Shown here: in pieces, positions 34,893 through 44,573 of the stretch | Layout: every line of letters begins with the position of its first letter | How positions within the stretch are numbered: position 1 is the stretch's first letter | NCBI GenBank assembly: GCA_019187225.1 | Contig: JABAQQ010000039.1 | Location: 91,580 to 155,579, forward strand | Reading direction: 5' to 3' | Length of the DNA stretch: 64,000 bases | From: Saprospiraceae bacterium | GTDB taxonomy: Bacteria > Bacteroidota > Bacteroidia > Chitinophagales > Saprospiraceae | Position numbers and translations under genes: made by a program | The notes under the pieces: model-generated | Databases searched by the model: none | Told to the model about the DNA's origin: nothing | The model's input: only the letters and a program-made list of their open reading frames with translations

Positions 34893-36311
34893 TTAATTTT
34901 CCAGCATATCCAGCAACCATTCCCTCTCCGTCAAAACTTCCTCTTTTTCAATCTGTTCGCGCAAAGCCGCCACGGCTTTCGCATTGTTGAAATTCAGCGA
35001 CATCAACTGACGGGTATAGTGCACGATCCGGCTGTAATTCGTCCGGTGGTACCCGATGGACGTGTGCCGGCGGATGAAATTGTGCATGCTCGACAAATGG
35101 CTTTCCAGCAAGGCGTATTCCGCCGTTTCGTAGTAAATTTTCAATTGCAGGGTTTTGGCGATCAGGTTGTTAATAAGGTCTTTGTAATCGGAGCGCTGCA
35201 GGTTCAGTAGAGCGGTCTTGTAGTCGCGGCGGGCATAGGCTACGCGGGCGAGATTGAGCACGGCGGTGGCTTCGCGCCATTGGCGTTCGAGGCGGGGTTT
35301 ATATTGGTGGATGAACTGTTCCGTCCAGTCCACTTCTCCCGTGCGCAGCGCAATGGCTGCGATGTTGTTGAAAGCGAAACGCGAGAGCAGGCCGTTTTCC
35401 AGCAGCAGGTCCCGTTCGAGCGCATTTTTGTACAGATCGAGCGTGGTCCGGAGCCAGCCTTCGGCCGATTCATTGATCTTTTTGACGCCGAAATTGATAG
35501 CCAGCAGGTAAAACGACCGCAATTCTTCAGGCGGGAAAAGCCCGGCATGGGCAAACAACATGGCCCGGAATTTTTCAAAATGCGCATCCGGCGCCGGGGC
35601 GGTCAGAAACCGGTAACAATGAAAATAAAGGCCGATAGCCGGGATTTCGGTCAGTTGTTCCGCTTCAGCATGCGTGAGAATGGCGTCCAGCAAACCGATG
35701 CGGTATTCGGTTTTGAACACGGCTTTGTGCGACAGGCTGGCGCAAGCCAGACGCAATTTCCGGCAGATAAAAGCCACGTCCATCAGATCGGACATGGATT
35801 GAATGTTGAGCGATTCGGTGCGCTTGGCCGATGTATCGTATTGATATTGTTCCCATTCCAGCAAATTCAGGTCGTGGTAATAATCAGCGTGCCGCCAGGG
35901 CAGGCGTTCGCGCGATGCGCGGGCCTCGCGCAGCGTAATGTGGAAATGTTTGCTCAATCCCCGTTTACGGTAGGCAGCGGCAAGGCGGATTTTGGCGCGG
36001 TCGGCATCTTCGAATTTTTCCCGGTACATCCAGTATTTTTCGAGTAAGGCGAGCAGGGCGGAGCTTGCAAGGCGCAACCCCACCCCTGGCACCTTTCCCT
36101 TGGCAGAGGTGTCGGGAAAAGGCTGGATCGCTGCCCACGCCTCCGACGCATCCGGCATTTCCTCTTTGTCGCGACAACGCACCATATATTCATACAGCGC
36201 CATAGGTTGCGGCTTGGTATTGAAAAAAGGCGAGCGCACGAATTTGCCAAATTCGCGCAATTCGGAAGCTGTGAGGGTGGAGAATGCCTCGTAAAGGAGG
36301 GTTTTTTCCAT
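34893..36311 (-). CDS. Conserved hypothetical all-helical protein
   Basis: I do not recognise a family. The 472-residue protein has no signal peptide or membrane helix and is almost entirely alpha-helical with many Leu/Ala/Arg, starting MEKTLLYEAFSTLTASELREFGKFVRSPFFN, which looks like a small adapter-like N-terminal domain. Helical-pair patterns (about 130-440) suggest TPR- or HEAT-like repeats. The long gap to the next gene (36312-36570) holds no gene. A stand-alone gene divergent from the T9SS protein. Confidence 0.65.
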   Translation of the reverse strand: MEKTLLYEAFSTLTASELREFGKFVRSPFFNTKPQPMALYEYMVRCRDKEEMPDASEAWAAIQPFPDTSAKGKVPGVGLRLASSALLALLEKYWMYREKFEDADRAKIRLAAAYRKRGLSKHFHITLREARASRERLPWRHADYYHDLNLLEWEQYQYDTSAKRTESLNIQSMSDLMDVAFICRKLRLACASLSHKAVFKTEYRIGLLDAILTHAEAEQLTEIPAIGLYFHCYRFLTAPAPDAHFEKFRAMLFAHAGLFPPEELRSFYLLAINFGVKKINESAEGWLRTTLDLYKNALERDLLLENGLLSRFAFNNIAAIALRTGEVDWTEQFIHQYKPRLERQWREATAVLNLARVAYARRDYKTALLNLQRSDYKDLINNLIAKTLQLKIYYETAEYALLESHLSSMHNFIRRHTSIGYHRTNYSRIVHYTRQLMSLNFNNAKAVAALREQIEKEEVLTEREWLLDMLEN

Positions 36312-36570
36312 ACTACATCAAACAAGGTATGTTACTTTTATTTTTTAAAACATTGAATATCAATATTGCCGAAATTTTCACTCAAAAATAAGAAATACAA
36401 TTGGAAAAAATTGTCTTTGCACAACCGGGCAGCATCCCGAATTTTTGCAGCATCAAAGTCTGCGCATTGGTTACCGGTTGCCGGTTATTGGTTATCCGTA
36501 GTCGAAATGCAATCATTTTCAAGTTGTTCACCGATAGTTCTTCTCCTGAATCTTAAATACAACAAATCTT
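36312..36570. other. Divergent intergenic region
   Basis: AT-rich leader between two divergent genes. GGTTACCGG/GGTTGCCGG/GGTTATTGG/GGTTATCCG units (36468-36502) form a short tandem repeat of about 9 bp. A TTGTCTTTGC element (36411-36420) resembles a -7 box but is not a clean match. No gene seen. Confidence 0.5.
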
Positions 36571-39500
36571 ATGATCCTCATCCGCTACTCTTTTTGCACC
36601 CTGCTGTTGTGCCTGCTCATCGCCGTCCAAACCGTTCGGGCACAATGTACCACCGAAGCAGGTACGCTGAACACCACCCCGCAAATACTGTGTGAAGGGG
36701 CATCACTTTCAGTCGCTCACAACAACGATCAGACGCTGGACGGCGACGATATCCTGATCTTCGTCGCCTACACCGGCTCCGCACCGAATGCAACGACCGT
36801 GTTCGCCACTTCGACGGACGGGAATTTCCCATATCAGGGCAGTTTTCTCGCCAATTCGCCTTTCAAAGTGGCAGCAGTGGCGGGCAACGATGCGGGCGGT
36901 GCGATGGATTGGGACGATCCCTGCCTCTCGGTATCCAATGCCGTCAATGTGACATATATGCCTCCACCGCAGATCACTGTTTCGGGCGGTTTACTGACAT
37001 GCTTCAACTCCTTTGTTGTGGTGAACACAACCGTTAATCAACCCGACTGTTTTTTTCAATGGAGCAACGGCAATACGACACCCGTGATAACCATCCAGCA
37101 ACCGGGCACCTATTGCATTACAGTGACAAACCAGGCGGGTTGTACGGCGACGGAATGCGTAACGATTTTGGCAGATGCCACTATTCCTGTGGCAGATGCC
37201 GGCCCGGATGTAACGACCGGATGTGTTGCGGGCAGTATAACACTGGATGGCAGCGGCTCTTCGCAGGGGCCTGAATTTGTTTACGAATGGATTGGCCCCA
37301 ACGGGTTTAATGCCAATCAGTTAAGCCTGGTTTTCAATTTCGGTTCCCCGCCTGCCGGAACATTTATCCTGACGGTTACAAATATTGTTAACGGTTGCAC
37401 CGCCACCGATGCTACCCAGGTGCTGTTAACGGACCCTCCATCGGCAAACGCCGGCCCCGATTCGGGCATACCCTGCGGTGGCGGCACGACGACGCTTACC
37501 GCGAGCGGGGGGCCCGGATCGGTTACCTATGCCTGGACCGGGCCGGGGAATTTTAATTCAATCCTGCAAAATCCGATTGTAAGCACTCCTGGTACCTATA
37601 CAATAATCGTAACGGACGTCAACACGGGATGCACCGCCACCGACCAGGTGACCGTATTCCCGGGACCGGCCATACCGCAGCAGGATTTTGAAGTGACCGA
37701 TGCAACGTGCCAGGGGCTCAACGATGGAAGCATCAACCTCAGCATGTCGCTCGGGCAGTCTCCTTACGAATTTGAGTGGACAGGCCCTGCCTCGTTTACC
37801 GCGAACACGGAAGATATCGACAACCTCGCTCCGGCTCAGTACAGCATCGTTGTCACAGACGATACGGGATGTAGCTATTACGCGAATGTGACAGTGGAAG
37901 CAGTAACGACCCTGATCATATCCGCCAATGTTGGCCCCCTCAATTGTATTGGAAACAACGGCTCCATTGCCTTGGCTGTGACAGGCGGTACGCCTCCCTA
38001 CCTGTATCAATGGAATACCGGGGCAACCGGCCAGGGAATACAGGGACTTGGGCCGGGAACATATACGGCTACCGTGACCGATGTGAACGGCTGCACAGCC
38101 GTCACGCCGCCCATTACAATTGTTCAACCGTCGCAATTGGTGGTCACAGTCGGGCCTGTTAATTGCGGGGACAACACTGCTCAGATATTCGTATCAGGAG
38201 GCACAGCACCCTATACCTACCAATGGAGCAACGGCGCGAATGGCCCGATCGTGTCGAATCTCCCTCCCGGCACTTATACCGTGACCGTGACAGACGCGAA
38301 CGGCTGTATGGGATTTGCCACCATTACCATCGGCCCGGTTGGCAATCCTTATTGCGGATTCATTACGGGGCAGGTATGGAGGGATTCAATAGACAATTGC
38401 CTCTCGGACCCCGGCGAACAGGGCATACAGAACTGGATCGTGCGCGCCGATGCCAGCAGCGGAGCTACTTATTACGGCGTGACGGATGCCTCAGGTGTTT
38501 ACAATATAGGTGTGGAAGAAGGCGATTACACTTTGACTCTGATCCCACCGAACGCCTTGTGGGAGCCATGCGTCCTTACCCAACCGCTCGGCGCCGTCAC
38601 TGCGAACGATACGGTGGAAGCTGACGATTTCTTTGTTCAGGCAGTTGCCTTCTGCCCCGCTCTGTCGGTTTCTATCGGCACCAGCCTGTTGAGGCGTTGT
38701 TTTTCAAACAACTTATACTTTGTCGATTATTGTAACGACGGAACGGCGCCGGCTGAAGACGCATACGTCATCGTTACGCTCGATCCCCTCTTGTCACCTG
38801 TTTCGTCGTCTTTGCCTTATACCAATCTGGGGAACAACGAGTTGCAGTTCAATGTGGGCGACCTGAATGTCGGCGAATGCGGTTTGTTCAGTATCCAGGT
38901 TCAAGTCAGTTGCGACGCCGCGCTCGGCCAGACACACTGCACCGAAGCGCATATTTATCCTGATTCCTCCTGCCTGCCAAACGACCCGCTGTGGTCGGGT
39001 GCAAGCCTGCAGGTGAACAGCCGGTGCGATGCCGATTCCGTGCGGTTTATCATCAAAAACATCGGGGCAGCCGATATGGTCAACTCCGTGGAATACGTTA
39101 TCATCGAGGATGCGGTGATGCTCATGGCAGCGCCCCTGCAGCCCCTCGGCGCAGGCGACTCCGTCATCCTTTCTTTCCCGGCCAACGGCAGTACCTGGCA
39201 CCTCGAAGTAGATCAGGTCGAATACCACCCCGGTAATTCGCAGCCTTCGCTTTCCGTAGAGGGGTGCAGTTCAACCCCCTCGTTCTCAACGGGTTTTGTG
39301 GCACAGTTCTCCGTCAACGACGCCGATCCGTGGATTGACATAGATTGCACCGCCAACATTGGCTCTTTCGACCCGAACGACAAGCAGGGTTTCCCGGTAG
39401 GCTACGGTTCGGAACATTACATCCGTCCCGGCACCGAACTCGAATACCTGATCCGCTTTCAAAATACCGGTACCGATACGGCCTTCACTGTGCGCGTATT

Positions 39501-40068
39501 GGATACGCTTTCCGCCTGGCTCGATCCGGCTACCATCCGCCCCGGCGCGAGCAGCCACCAGTACCAGTTCAACCTGACCGGACCAGGTATCGTCGAATTC
39601 TTGTTTGAAGACATCCTGTTGCCCGACAGCAACGTGAACGAACCCGCTTCCAACGGTTTCGTCAAGTTCAGCATTCTGCCACGCACCGGCGCACCGCTGG
39701 AGACGGTTATCGAAAACGATGCGGCCATCTATTTCGACTTCAACGAACCGGTCATTACCAACACCACCTTCCACCGCCTGGGTGAGAATTTTGTGGTGCG
39801 CGCATGGCAGCCGTTCGTGCCCGGTGCCGATGTGACGGTAGCGCCCAATCCTTTCAGCGATGAAGCCCTTTTAACCGTAAAAGGATTGCGCAACAACGCG
39901 CCACTCCGGTTGAGGGTATTCGATCTGCAAGGACAGGTCGTAAATGAAACGGAAACCACAGGTACCGTCTTCCATTTGAGAAAAGGAGACTGGCCCGCAG
40001 GGGTTTATCTGTTCCAAATATCACAAAACGGCGCCGTGATCGGAAGTGGAAAGTTGGCGGTGAAGTAG
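36571..40068 (+). CDS. Giant secreted SprB-repeat protein with T9SS sorting domain
   Basis: The 1165-residue product has a signal peptide (about 1-24); PKD/Ig-like domains (25-370); SprB-type repeats (about 375-590) with the signature GTPPYLYQWNTGATGQGIQGLGPGTYTATVTD and its copies; a segment resembling an SD-repeat/prealbumin fold (590-660, ITGQVWRDSIDNCLSDPGEQG); a DUF11/DUF7619-like region (about 930-1080) starting GSFDPNDKQGFPVGYG; and a T9SS C-terminal domain (VAPNPFSDEALLTVKG ... PAGVYLFQISQNG). SprB-type repeats occur in gliding adhesins. Probably secreted and surface-anchored; an adhesin role is inference. A hairpin terminator follows at 40110. Confidence 0.9.
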   Translation: MILIRYSFCTLLLCLLIAVQTVRAQCTTEAGTLNTTPQILCEGASLSVAHNNDQTLDGDDILIFVAYTGSAPNATTVFATSTDGNFPYQGSFLANSPFKVAAVAGNDAGGAMDWDDPCLSVSNAVNVTYMPPPQITVSGGLLTCFNSFVVVNTTVNQPDCFFQWSNGNTTPVITIQQPGTYCITVTNQAGCTATECVTILADATIPVADAGPDVTTGCVAGSITLDGSGSSQGPEFVYEWIGPNGFNANQLSLVFNFGSPPAGTFILTVTNIVNGCTATDATQVLLTDPPSANAGPDSGIPCGGGTTTLTASGGPGSVTYAWTGPGNFNSILQNPIVSTPGTYTIIVTDVNTGCTATDQVTVFPGPAIPQQDFEVTDATCQGLNDGSINLSMSLGQSPYEFEWTGPASFTANTEDIDNLAPAQYSIVVTDDTGCSYYANVTVEAVTTLIISANVGPLNCIGNNGSIALAVTGGTPPYLYQWNTGATGQGIQGLGPGTYTATVTDVNGCTAVTPPITIVQPSQLVVTVGPVNCGDNTAQIFVSGGTAPYTYQWSNGANGPIVSNLPPGTYTVTVTDANGCMGFATITIGPVGNPYCGFITGQVWRDSIDNCLSDPGEQGIQNWIVRADASSGATYYGVTDASGVYNIGVEEGDYTLTLIPPNALWEPCVLTQPLGAVTANDTVEADDFFVQAVAFCPALSVSIGTSLLRRCFSNNLYFVDYCNDGTAPAEDAYVIVTLDPLLSPVSSSLPYTNLGNNELQFNVGDLNVGECGLFSIQVQVSCDAALGQTHCTEAHIYPDSSCLPNDPLWSGASLQVNSRCDADSVRFIIKNIGAADMVNSVEYVIIEDAVMLMAAPLQPLGAGDSVILSFPANGSTWHLEVDQVEYHPGNSQPSLSVEGCSSTPSFSTGFVAQFSVNDADPWIDIDCTANIGSFDPNDKQGFPVGYGSEHYIRPGTELEYLIRFQNTGTDTAFTVRVLDTLSAWLDPATIRPGASSHQYQFNLTGPGIVEFLFEDILLPDSNVNEPASNGFVKFSILPRTGAPLETVIENDAAIYFDFNEPVITNTTFHRLGENFVVRAWQPFVPGADVTVAPNPFSDEALLTVKGLRNNAPLRLRVFDLQGQVVNETETTGTVFHLRKGDWPAGVYLFQISQNGAVIGSGKLAVK

Positions 40069-40109
40069 ATGGGCTGGTCAAAATGACATAGTTCGATGAA
40101 TAGACTGAA

Positions 40110-40152
40110 AGGAACCGCCCGCCGGCATTTGTTGTGTTGCCGGGCGGTTCCT
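40110..40152 (+). terminator. Hairpin terminator of the SprB-repeat gene
   Basis: AGGAACCGCCCG (40110-40121) pairs perfectly with CGGGCGGTTCCT (40141-40152). There is no long T run. It lies 41 bases past the stop codon. Confidence 0.7.
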
Positions 40153-40159
40153 ATCTTTA
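40152..40159 (+). promoter_or_regulatory. -7-like box of the VOC gene
   Basis: TATCTTTA, one base off TAnnTTTG, ends 4 bases before the ATG at 40164. It partly overlaps the terminator hairpin. Confidence 0.3.
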
Positions 40160-40163
40160 TGCC

Positions 40164-40817
40164 ATGAAAATCCACAGCATCCAGATCGAAACACCCGCAC
40201 TCGAACGGATCATTGAATTTTATCATGTCCGCCTGGGCATCCCGTATGTAGCAGATGGTCGCGTTGCGTATTTTCAAACGAGCGATTCGCAGCTCATTTT
40301 TTCAGAAAATCCTTCTTTTACGGGTATTTATCATTTCGCCTTCAACATCCCCTGCAATCAGATCCGGGAGGGCATGGCCTGGCTCGAACGGGCGGGCATA
40401 GTGCTGATCGCCAATGAAAAAGGTGAAAATCAGATTGATTTTTCCAGTTGGAACGCCGAAGCGACCTATTTCCTGGACCCGTCGGGCAATATCGTGGAAC
40501 TCATCGCGCGGCATGATCTGCAAAATGAAAGCGAATACCCGTTCGGGCCCGAATCGTTGTCAGAGATCAGCGAGATCGGCATCGTGACCGACGACGTCCC
40601 GGCCTGGAATGCCCGCGCCGAACGCGAATTCGGTATCCTGCCATTCGACAAACAAAAACCCTCTTCCGATTTTTCAGCGCTGGGCACGGACATGGGCCTG
40701 TTTATCGTCGTTTCGGAAGGCCGCAAATGGTTTTTGACCGATATCCCCGCACAAAAAGGACCGCTAAAGGTGCATTTTGAAAATGACAAGGGAGAAATGT
40801 TCGATTTGCAATGTTGA
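40164..40817 (+). CDS. VOC-superfamily (glyoxalase-fold) protein
   Basis: The 217-residue cytosolic protein has two beta-alpha-beta-beta-beta modules: the first (about 1-115) MKIHSIQIETPALERIIEFYHV ... IYHFAFNIP ... FLDPSGNIVELIAR, the second (about 130-217) starting SEISEIGIVTDDVPAWNARAE. Candidate metal ligands are H4 (or Q7), H61 and E110. The superfamily includes glyoxalase, dioxygenases and resistance proteins; the reaction cannot be assigned. Stand-alone, with a box 4 bases before the ATG. Confidence 0.85.
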   Translation: MKIHSIQIETPALERIIEFYHVRLGIPYVADGRVAYFQTSDSQLIFSENPSFTGIYHFAFNIPCNQIREGMAWLERAGIVLIANEKGENQIDFSSWNAEATYFLDPSGNIVELIARHDLQNESEYPFGPESLSEISEIGIVTDDVPAWNARAEREFGILPFDKQKPSSDFSALGTDMGLFIVVSEGRKWFLTDIPAQKGPLKVHFENDKGEMFDLQC

Positions 40818-41116
40818 AAACAACTTCGGAAGGGAGTTCCATTTCTGCTTTGATTGTACAAAAACCTTTTGACATTTCGCTTTCTGCCGACAAAACCCCA
40901 CCCTTCGCGGTGCATTTTCCGCCAAACCCTTTCGTTAATTTTTTGATTCACTACTTTTGCCGCTCTTTTGGCAAAACAAACCCGCATACGCGGCGTTTAA
41001 GCCCCCTTGTGCGGTTGTTGGTTGTTGGTTATTGACTGGTTTAACCAACAACCAACAACAAACAACCAATAACCAACAACCAATAAACCAATCACCAATT
41101 CAACTAACACAACAGA
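40818..41116. other. Intergenic region with inverted GTTG/CAAC repeats
   Basis: No convincing gene. From about 41011 the sequence is GGTTGTTGGTTGTTGGTTATTG, then after a short spacer many CCAACAA, CCAATAA and CCAATCA units up to the moxR ATG. GGTTGTTGGTTATTG (left) is an exact inverted copy of CAATAACCAACAACC (right), so the leader can fold. Open frames crossing 40818-41035 look like noise. Confidence 0.65.
41014..41105. repeat. CCAACAA/CCAATAA leader repeat before moxR
   Basis: About ten degenerate 7-8 bp units, first as GTTGTTG on the plus strand and then as CAACAAC, ending about 10 bases before the start codon. Confidence 0.8.
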
Positions 41117-42082
41117 ATGGCACAATTCAAATCGGATGTAGAAGCAGTAGATACGCTGGCGCAGGCGTACAAAGACCTTTCGTCAGAAGTCGGCAAAGTC
41201 ATTGTCGGTCAGGACGACGTGGTGCGGGCCGTCATCATCACCCTTTTTTCCAACGGCCATGCCTTGCTCGTTGGGGTGCCGGGATTGGCGAAGACCCTCC
41301 TGGTCAGCACGATAGCGGAGGTATTGGAACTCGATTTCAAGCGCATCCAGTTCACCCCCGACCTGATGCCCTCGGACATTACCGGTTCTGAAATTCTCGA
41401 CGAAGACCGCCATTTTCGGTTTATGCGGGGGCCCGTATTCGCGAACATCGTTTTAGCGGACGAGATCAACCGGACGCCGCCCAAAACGCAGGCTGCCCTG
41501 CTCGAAGCGATGCAGGAAAGGTCGGTCACAGTGAGCGGCTCCCGGCACGCCCTGCCGTCGCCATTTTTTGTGTTGGCGACCCAAAACCCCATCGAACAGG
41601 AAGGCACCTACCCGTTGCCGGAAGCCCAATTGGACCGTTTTATGTTCAACATTCCGCTGACTTACCCCACCTATGAACAGGAAGTGGAAGTGGTAAAAAA
41701 CACGACCTCGTCTTTCAAGCCGGCGCTTCGCCACATCCTGAGCAGCGATCAAATCCTTGAATATCAACAGTTGATCCGAAAAATACCTGTAAGCGACAAC
41801 GTTTTGGAATACGCCGTCGGCCTGGCTGCGAAAACCCGCCCCGGCACCGAACGCGCCACAAAGGAGGCCAACAATTACCTCGGTTGGGGGGCAGGGCCAC
41901 GCGCCAGCCAATTCCTGGTGTTGGGCGCTAAATGCCACGCAGCGATCCGCGGCAAATATTCTCCCGACATCGAAGACGTGCAGGCCATTGCCAACCTCGT
42001 GTTGCGCCACCGCATTGTACGCAACTACAAAGCGGAAGCCGAGGGTGTGACGGAGGATAATATCATCGAGGCGCTGCTTTGA
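41117..42082 (+). CDS. MoxR-family AAA ATPase
   Basis: The 321-residue product is of the MoxR/RavA-like group, chaperone-type ATPases that act with DUF58/von Willebrand A proteins on envelope or enzyme-maturation targets. Walker A is GVPGLAKT (53-60); Walker B is VLADEINRTPPKTQAALLEAMQE, the family signature; the sensor region is FFVLATQNPIEQEGTYPLPEAQLDRF. Full length. No DUF58 or vWA gene is next to it, although a DUF58 gene lies at 23242. Confidence 0.95.
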   Translation: MAQFKSDVEAVDTLAQAYKDLSSEVGKVIVGQDDVVRAVIITLFSNGHALLVGVPGLAKTLLVSTIAEVLELDFKRIQFTPDLMPSDITGSEILDEDRHFRFMRGPVFANIVLADEINRTPPKTQAALLEAMQERSVTVSGSRHALPSPFFVLATQNPIEQEGTYPLPEAQLDRFMFNIPLTYPTYEQEVEVVKNTTSSFKPALRHILSSDQILEYQQLIRKIPVSDNVLEYAVGLAAKTRPGTERATKEANNYLGWGAGPRASQFLVLGAKCHAAIRGKYSPDIEDVQAIANLVLRHRIVRNYKAEAEGVTEDNIIEALL

Positions 42083-42103
42083 GGGAGATGTTGAGATATT
42101 GGG

Positions 42104-42131
42104 ATTCAAACCACCTTCAAACGGCTATCAT
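42104..42131. repeat. Half copy of the ~100-bp dispersed element
   Basis: ATTCAAACCACCTTCAAACG followed by GCTATCAT is the inverted form of the left end of copy 1 (5483-5510) with two differences. Confidence 0.65.
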
Positions 42132-42155
42132 TGCGAGATCCCTGCTGCACAATAT

Positions 42156-43622
42156 TTAATATGCTCTCGCAAATAACACCCTATGGGCACTGGGCTTGCC
42201 GGTCAGCACACAATTGCCCGCTTCATCCGGCCAACCGAGCGGGATACAGCGGATCGTGGCTTTGGTGCGCTCCTTGATCTCCAGTTCCGTTTCGGTGGTG
42301 CCGTCCCAATGTGCGAGGACAAAGCCGCCTTTGTTTTCCAGAATATCTTCCATTTCGGCCAGAGAATCCGCTTTGGTGATGTGCGCATCGCGATAGGCTT
42401 TGGCGCGTTCGAATAGATTTTGCTGTATCTCTTCGAGCAGGTTGGCAATGTAATCGCCAAGGCCTTCGAGCGGAACGTTGGTTTTTTCCTTCGTGTCGCG
42501 GCGGGCCACTTCCACCTGTCCGGCGGCGAGGTCGCGCTGGCCGAGGCCGAGGCGGATGGGGATACCGATCATTTCATATTCGGCGAATTTGAAGCCCGGG
42601 CGGTTCTGATCGTCGTTGTCCACCGTGACGCGGATACCCTTGGCGCGAAGATCGGCGACAATTTTGGAAGCGGCTGCCGTCAGTTCGGGCGAGGGCTTGG
42701 GAATGGGCACGATCACTACCTGAGTGGGCGCCAGTTTGGGTGGGATCACCAAACCGTCGTCGTCGGAATGCGTCATGATGAGGCCGCCAATAAGCCTGGT
42801 ACTCACCCCCCAGGAAGTTGCCCACACGTGTTCCTGCTGGTTGTCTTTGTTCAGGAACAGCACATCGAACGCTTTGGCAAAGTTCTGGCCCAGAAAGTGC
42901 GACGTACCTGCCTGCAACGCCTTTCCATCCTGCATGAGTGCTTCGATGCAAAACGTCTCGTCGGCGCCGGCGAAGCGTTCGTTGGGCGTTTTGACGCCTT
43001 TGATCACGGGCATAGCCATCCATTCTTCAGCAAAGCGGGCATACACGTCGAGGATCATGAGAGTTTCCTGCATGGCCTCTTCCGAACTGGCGTGGGCAGT
43101 GTGGCCTTCCTGCCAAAGGAATTCCGCCGTGCGCAGGAAAGGCCGGGTGCGCATTTCCCAGCGCACTACATTGGCCCACTGGTTGATAAGGATGGGCAGG
43201 TCGCGGTAACTCTGGATCCAGTCGCGGTAAGTGTTCCAGATAATTGTTTCCGACGTCGGACGCACGATGAGTTCTTCTTCGAGCTTCGCTTCCGGGTCCA
43301 CTACGACGCCCCCGCCATTGGGATCGTTTTTCAGGCGGTAATGTGTGACCACAGCGCATTCTTTCGCGAAGCCTTCCACGTGCGCGGCTTCTTTGCTCAA
43401 AAAACTTTTCGGGATAAAAAGCGGGAAATAGGCATTGACATGACCTGTCTCCTTGAACATGGCATCCAAAGCGTCGCGCATCCGCTCCCAGATGCCGAAT
43501 CCATGCGGTTTGATCACCATGCAGCCGCGCACCGGTGAATTGTCGGCGAGACGGGCTTTGCGCACAATATCGAGATACCATTGCGAGTAGTCTTCCGAAC
43601 GGGGTGTTATTTCTTTTGCCAT
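42156..43622 (-). CDS. proS: Prolyl-tRNA synthetase (ProS type 3, archaeal/eukaryotic-like)
   Basis: Class II aminoacyl-tRNA synthetase of 488 residues that charges tRNA-Pro. It has motif 2 [20 protein letters not shown] and motif 3 [19 protein letters not shown], the start [22 protein letters not shown] typical of the short ProRS without the editing insertion, and a C-terminal domain ending in a hydroxyl-Tyr (ARAY). This form is normal in Bacteroidota. Its leader on the coding strand is a CAAC-rich repeat (43623-43663). Confidence 0.97.
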   Translation of the reverse strand: MAKEITPRSEDYSQWYLDIVRKARLADNSPVRGCMVIKPHGFGIWERMRDALDAMFKETGHVNAYFPLFIPKSFLSKEAAHVEGFAKECAVVTHYRLKNDPNGGGVVVDPEAKLEEELIVRPTSETIIWNTYRDWIQSYRDLPILINQWANVVRWEMRTRPFLRTAEFLWQEGHTAHASSEEAMQETLMILDVYARFAEEWMAMPVIKGVKTPNERFAGADETFCIEALMQDGKALQAGTSHFLGQNFAKAFDVLFLNKDNQQEHVWATSWGVSTRLIGGLIMTHSDDDGLVIPPKLAPTQVVIVPIPKPSPELTAAASKIVADLRAKGIRVTVDNDDQNRPGFKFAEYEMIGIPIRLGLGQRDLAAGQVEVARRDTKEKTNVPLEGLGDYIANLLEEIQQNLFERAKAYRDAHITKADSLAEMEDILENKGGFVLAHWDGTTETELEIKERTKATIRCIPLGWPDEAGNCVLTGKPSAHRVLFARAY

Positions 43623-43663
43623 TCTATATTTGTTGTTAGTTGTTAGTTGTTGGTTGTTGGGGT
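43623..43663. repeat. CAACAAC leader repeat before proS
   Basis: On the coding (minus) strand CCAACAACCAACAACTAAC is followed by AACTAACAACAAATATAG and then the ATG: five to six 7-bp CAACAAC/CTAACAA units. Confidence 0.8.
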
Positions 43664-43730
43664 GGATATGGTTAGGTCTGCAAGAAGCATTATTGTCTGT
43701 TTGACAGCGCGCAATTCGATTGCATTATTT

Positions 43731-44414
43731 TTATTTTTTCTTTGCCGTAACCGTCAGCGAAAGCGGCACAATGTCTTCAATGATCTTGTTTTTCACCGTG
43801 CCCAGCATCCCGGACTGAAAATTGATGCCCCACTTGGTGCGGTTGATGACAAAATTGGCCGATTCGGCGGTAAGTTCGTCTTCAGTGATGGTCATTTTTA
43901 CGGGTATATTTACTTGTTCTGTTTTGCCTTTCAGGGTGAGTTTACCGCTGATGATCCAATTGAATTCGGGCGTATTACTGGGCAATACTTCTTCGAAAGC
44001 AAATTCACCGTTTGGGTATGTTTTCACATCAAAAAAATCGGAGTCTTTGAGGTGTGACTCGAGGTCAGCTTTCGCACCGGGGTCTTTCATGTTTTCGACT
44101 GCTATAGAATTCATATCGAGGGTGACTTTGCCACTCAGTAAGCGGCCCTGATTGACTTTAAGTTCCCCGCCCGCTACCTTTATCGTACCTGTGTGTCGGT
44201 TGCCGATGGTTCGTTTACCAAGCCAGTTGACCACGCCTTCGGTGACGATAAAAGTGGAGGCGCCCTCTGCTGGTACGGGTTTCAATCGGACCGTGTCGGG
44301 TCTGGAGACCGGTGTTACCAAGGGTTCAGGAGCAGGTTTTTGATCATCCTTGCATGACGAAAGGGCAAAAAGGCTGAAAAAAAGGGGAGTAATCAGTTTT
44401 AAAACGCGCGGCAT
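43731..44414 (-). CDS. YceI-family lipoprotein
   Basis: The 227-residue product has a lipobox (LFALSSC, C21), a Pro-rich spacer, then a YceI-like lipocalin-fold domain (about 55-227: GVVNWLGKRTIGNRHTGTIKVAGGELKVN ... NSIAVENMKDPGAKADLESHLKDSDFFDVKTYP ... INFQSGMLGTVKNKIIEDIVPLSLTV). The family binds polyisoprenoids or other lipids in the periplasm. The start at 44414 begins the signal peptide; the frame is open 17 codons upstream. A TACCTTTG promoter box lies at 44463-44470. Confidence 0.88.
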   Translation of the reverse strand: MPRVLKLITPLFFSLFALSSCKDDQKPAPEPLVTPVSRPDTVRLKPVPAEGASTFIVTEGVVNWLGKRTIGNRHTGTIKVAGGELKVNQGRLLSGKVTLDMNSIAVENMKDPGAKADLESHLKDSDFFDVKTYPNGEFAFEEVLPSNTPEFNWIISGKLTLKGKTEQVNIPVKMTITEDELTAESANFVINRTKWGINFQSGMLGTVKNKIIEDIVPLSLTVTAKKK

Positions 44415-44462
44415 GGTATGTTGTGAATTGCAGGTTGAAAACCTTTTTCGGAAAAAATCGTG

Positions 44463-44470
44463 CAAAGGTA
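44463..44470 (-). promoter_or_regulatory. -7 promoter box of the YceI gene
   Basis: TACCTTTG on the minus strand, an exact TAnnTTTG match, predicts a leader of about 45 bases for the gene starting at 44414. Confidence 0.4.
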
Positions 44471-44573
44471 CAGGTTGCTTTATTTGGCAGTAACTTCGAC
44501 AAAAAATTTCACACGGTTGGCAGCAATTGTTGCGGCGCTGCGTTTTGATATCGGTTTTTTAAATCAATCGCTA

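Noticed and set aside
36312-36570. Small plus-strand frame between the helical protein and the SprB-repeat gene
   Set aside because: Starts inside the AT-rich leader and reads into the next gene in another frame; low-complexity, no homology.
40811-41035. Small plus-strand frame before moxR
   Set aside because: No start context, no recognisable protein and it runs into the GTTG repeat.
42420-43538. 372-codon plus-strand frame opposite proS
   Set aside because: Shadow of prolyl-tRNA synthetase, no motif.
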